This document shows positions 4,290-6,338 of a DNA stretch of 6,338 bases, piece by piece (position 1 is the stretch's first letter; each line of letters starts with the position of its first letter). Source of the DNA: an uncultured Chromatiaceae bacterium (lineage in GTDB: Bacteria > Pseudomonadota > Gammaproteobacteria > Enterobacterales > Alteromonadaceae). The translations under genes were made by a program, and so were the position numbers. The stretch covers positions 1 through 6,338 of the forward strand of contig CAMLNG010000232.1 of NCBI GenBank assembly GCA_946481195.1. Direction: 5' to 3'. Under the pieces are notes generated by a model. That model ran no database searches. It saw only the letters and a program-made list of their open reading frames with translations, and had not been told where the DNA came from.

Positions 4290-6338
4290 TGCGGATCTTG
4301 TCAGTGCGGCTACAAAACCTGAATTCTTTGCGTGGCGAATGGACTGTGGATTTCCGCGACCCGGCTTTTGCCCAAAGTAACTTATTTGCCATCACAGGCC
4401 CGACCGGCGCCGGCAAAAGTACGCTGCTGGATGCGATTTGTCTGGCGCTGTATCACCAGACGCCGCGCTTAAAAGTACTCAGCCAGACCAGCAACGAACT
4501 GATGAGCCGCCATACCGCCGAATGTCTGGCAGAAGTGGAGTTCTCGGTGCGCGACCAGCAATACCGCGCTTTCTGGAGTCAACGCCGTTCGCGCGGTGCC
4601 GTCGATGGCAATCTGCAGGCAGCGAAAGTCGAGCTGGCGAAGGCAGATGGTGAGATCCTCACCGATAAATCCAATGAAAAACTCAAACTGACGGAACAGC
4701 TGACTGGTCTCGATTTCGCCCGCTTTACCCGCTCTATGTTGTTGTCGCAGGGCAATTTCGCGGCATTTTTAAATGCCAGCGCCAATGAGCGGGCGGAACT
4801 GCTGGAAGAGCTGACCGGTACCGAAATTTATGGCCAGCTGTCGGTGCAGGTGTTTGAGCAATGCCGCACGCTGAAACAGCAGCAGGAAGTGCTGCAGGCG
4901 CAGCTGCAGGGCATCACGTTATTATCCGCAGAGCAGCTTGCGCTGCTCGAACAGCAGCAACAACAGTTACTGACGGAGCATCAACACAGCCAGCAAGCGC
5001 TGGAGCAGCTGCGCCAGGCACAACAGTGGCAACAGCAGCTGGCGCAAAGTCAGGCACAGCAGCAACAGGCCAGTGCACAGCTCGAAGCGGCACAGACGCA
5101 GGCTGAAGCCGGTAAAGTCGGGCTGGCCAAGCTGGCGCTGCATCAGCAGGTGCTGCAGCTGCGGCCAGTGTATCAACAGCTGCTGCAGCTGCGGGAGCAA
5201 CGTGGTCAGGCTGAGCAGGAACTGCAGACTACGCAGCAACAACTACAGCAGTTGTATCCGTTATTTGCTGCCGGCCGGGTTATGGGTCTGGCAGACAGTC
5301 AGCAACAATGTCAGGCGCTGCAGCACCAGCTGCAACAACAGGACAACAACCTGCAGCAGTTCAGCACAATGCTCAGTACTTTGCCGGACCCGACCAGGCT
5401 GGCGGCGCAACTGGCACAGCAGCAAGCGGGCATCGAAACCGTGCAGCGTCAGCAGCAGGAATTACAGGCGCTGCAACAACAGCAACCTGCGCTGGAACAA
5501 CAATTACAGGACTGTGTGGCTGAGGCCGAACAGCTGAAAACCACTTTGCCACAGGCCGAAGCTCTGCTGGCTCAGGCGCAGCAGCAGGCAACGCAGCTTG
5601 CCGCACAGCTACAGGCGTTAGCGCCGGCACAGATCCAGCAACAACTGCAGGTGTTACACCCGCAACTGCAACAACTGCAACAAGCCGCGCTACAGGCAGC
5701 GCAGGGTTGGCAACTGCAACAGCAATTGGCGGCGCTTGGCATTGAACAGGCCGAGTTACAGCCACAACTAGCGGAAAAACGCCTGCAATACAAAGCGCTG
5801 CAGGCGGTATTGCAAGACAAAGAAACCATTCTGGCGCAGCAACAGCTTATCAAGCAGCTCAGTGAATACCGGGCCACTCTGAAGGCCGGCGAAGCCTGTC
5901 CATTATGTGGCAGCGCAGAACATCCGGCGGTGACGCATTATCAGCAGCTGGAGCCGACAGCTCAGCAACAACAGGTGCAGCAGCTGCGGCAGCAACTGGA
6001 GCAGCTCAGTAACGACGGTGCGGCGTTCAGTGCGCGGCTGCAGGCGCTGACCCAACAACAACAGCAGTTACAGCAGCAGCTGAACAGCCTGCTAAACGGC
6101 CTGACCGCAGTGCAGCAACAGTGGTTCACGCAAGGAACCGGCATCGAGTTCAGCAATGCAGTGACTGAATTACAGCAGCAAATCAGAGCCTTACAACAGC
6201 AAGCCGATCAGGCGCAACAGCTGCAGGCGCAACAGCTTGCGAAGCAAACAGAAGTACAGCAGGCGCAGCAACAGCTGCAACAGGGCCAGACAGCGCTGGA
6301 GTTGCAACGGCAGCGCTACAAACAGCTGCAACAGCAGC
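4289..6338 (+). CDS. sbcC: SbcC, Rad50-like ATPase subunit of SbcCD (3' end beyond window)
   Basis: The 5' end is complete and the frame is uninterrupted for 683 codons to the window edge. SbcC is the SMC/Rad50-type ATPase whose ATP cycle opens and closes access to the SbcD nuclease. The N-terminal head lobe (about 1-190) begins MRILSVRLQNLNSLRGEW, has Walker A GPTGAGKST (37-45) and the Q-loop region LLSQGNF with Gln154. The first coiled-coil arm spans about 190-536, followed by the zinc hook CPLCG (Cys537, Cys540) through which two SbcC molecules join. The returning arm starts after it. The signature motif, Walker B and D-loop belong to the second lobe and lie past the window. The arms are exceptionally rich in glutamine (109 of 347 residues in the first arm, 51 of the 142 that follow the hook, counted by hand) and short of lysine and arginine compared with typical coiled coils. 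The start has GAGGAG at 4275-4280 and overlaps the sbcD stop. Confidence 0.96.
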   Translation, partial: MRILSVRLQNLNSLRGEWTVDFRDPAFAQSNLFAITGPTGAGKSTLLDAICLALYHQTPRLKVLSQTSNELMSRHTAECLAEVEFSVRDQQYRAFWSQRRSRGAVDGNLQAAKVELAKADGEILTDKSNEKLKLTEQLTGLDFARFTRSMLLSQGNFAAFLNASANERAELLEELTGTEIYGQLSVQVFEQCRTLKQQQEVLQAQLQGITLLSAEQLALLEQQQQQLLTEHQHSQQALEQLRQAQQWQQQLAQSQAQQQQASAQLEAAQTQAEAGKVGLAKLALHQQVLQLRPVYQQLLQLREQRGQAEQELQTTQQQLQQLYPLFAAGRVMGLADSQQQCQALQHQLQQQDNNLQQFSTMLSTLPDPTRLAAQLAQQQAGIETVQRQQQELQALQQQQPALEQQLQDCVAEAEQLKTTLPQAEALLAQAQQQATQLAAQLQALAPAQIQQQLQVLHPQLQQLQQAALQAAQGWQLQQQLAALGIEQAELQPQLAEKRLQYKALQAVLQDKETILAQQQLIKQLSEYRATLKAGEACPLCGSAEHPAVTHYQQLEPTAQQQQVQQLRQQLEQLSNDGAAFSARLQALTQQQQQLQQQLNSLLNGLTAVQQQWFTQGTGIEFSNAVTELQQQIRALQQQADQAQQLQAQQLAKQTEVQQAQQQLQQGQTALELQRQRYKQLQQQ
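4871..6338 (+). repeat. Low-complexity CAG/CAA/CTG-rich region within sbcC
   Basis: The part of sbcC encoding the coiled-coil arms is dominated by in-frame CAG and CAA (Gln) and CTG (Leu) codons, with many CAGCTG and CTGCAG hexamers. Pure runs are short: the longest glutamine runs seen are five residues and mix CAG with CAA (for example around 4954-4968 and 6054-6068). This is therefore imperfect, interspersed enrichment rather than one expanded microsatellite. The zinc-hook segment near 5882-5945 interrupts it. Confidence 0.75.

Noticed and set aside
3919..4416. 165-residue open frame on the minus strand across the sbcD-sbcC junction
   Set aside because: It lies opposite two clearly real genes, has an Ala/Pro/Arg-rich composition typical of an antisense shadow, and shows no recognisable domain.
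5073..5537. 154-residue Cys/Ser/Asn-rich open frame on the + strand inside sbcC
   Set aside because: It is the CAG/CAA-rich DNA read out of frame. The in-frame SbcC reading carries the zinc hook and is uninterrupted.
5373..5877. Ala/Val-rich and Cys/Ser-rich open frames on the minus strand opposite sbcC
   Set aside because: They are complements of CAG/CTG-rich codons that lack stops by composition; no start signals or domain signatures are seen.
4871..6338. A true tandem-repeat array or CRISPR-like structure in the CAG-rich region
   Set aside because: Repeats are irregular, codon-phased and encode coiled coil; there are no constant repeats with unique spacers.

Overview
This window looks like ordinary chromosomal DNA from a Gammaproteobacterium, with moderate to high GC and short intergenic gaps. 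The organism guess rests on a few things: SbcD and SbcC close to the enterobacterial form, Shine-Dalgarno-led starts, and very glutamine-rich coiled coils of a kind I associate with Alteromonadales-type genera such as Rheinheimera or Alishewanella. The genus level is a weak inference. I see no insertion sequence, phage gene, tRNA, rRNA or CRISPR array.

There are six protein genes. On the left, a glutathione S-transferase-like gene (135-755, +) converges on a small antibiotic-biosynthesis-monooxygenase (ABM) domain gene (791-1138, -). A short hairpin with a T-run on the minus-strand side lies between them. The ABM gene is divergent from an acyl-CoA thioesterase-like gene (1230-2021, +). Their 91-bp shared control region holds an inverted repeat and a perfect 10-bp palindrome.

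On the right, all genes are on the + strand. A polytopic CPBP/CAAX-type intramembrane protease gene follows; its best start is 2097, from ribosome-binding-site and promoter evidence. Then comes sbcD (3036-4289), overlapping by one base a 5'-complete, 3'-truncated sbcC that runs off the window from 4289. SbcD carries the phosphoesterase active site. SbcC carries the ABC ATPase head, long coiled-coil arms and a zinc hook. Together they form the SbcCD (Mre11-Rad50 type) nuclease, which opens DNA hairpins and processes double-strand ends. The four genes to the left have no evident link to this complex.

I found no convincing new multi-gene system. The most unusual item is the composition of the SbcC arms: about 31% glutamine in the first arm and about 36% in the visible part of the second, by hand count. 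The underlying DNA is correspondingly dense in CAG, CAA and CTG triplets.
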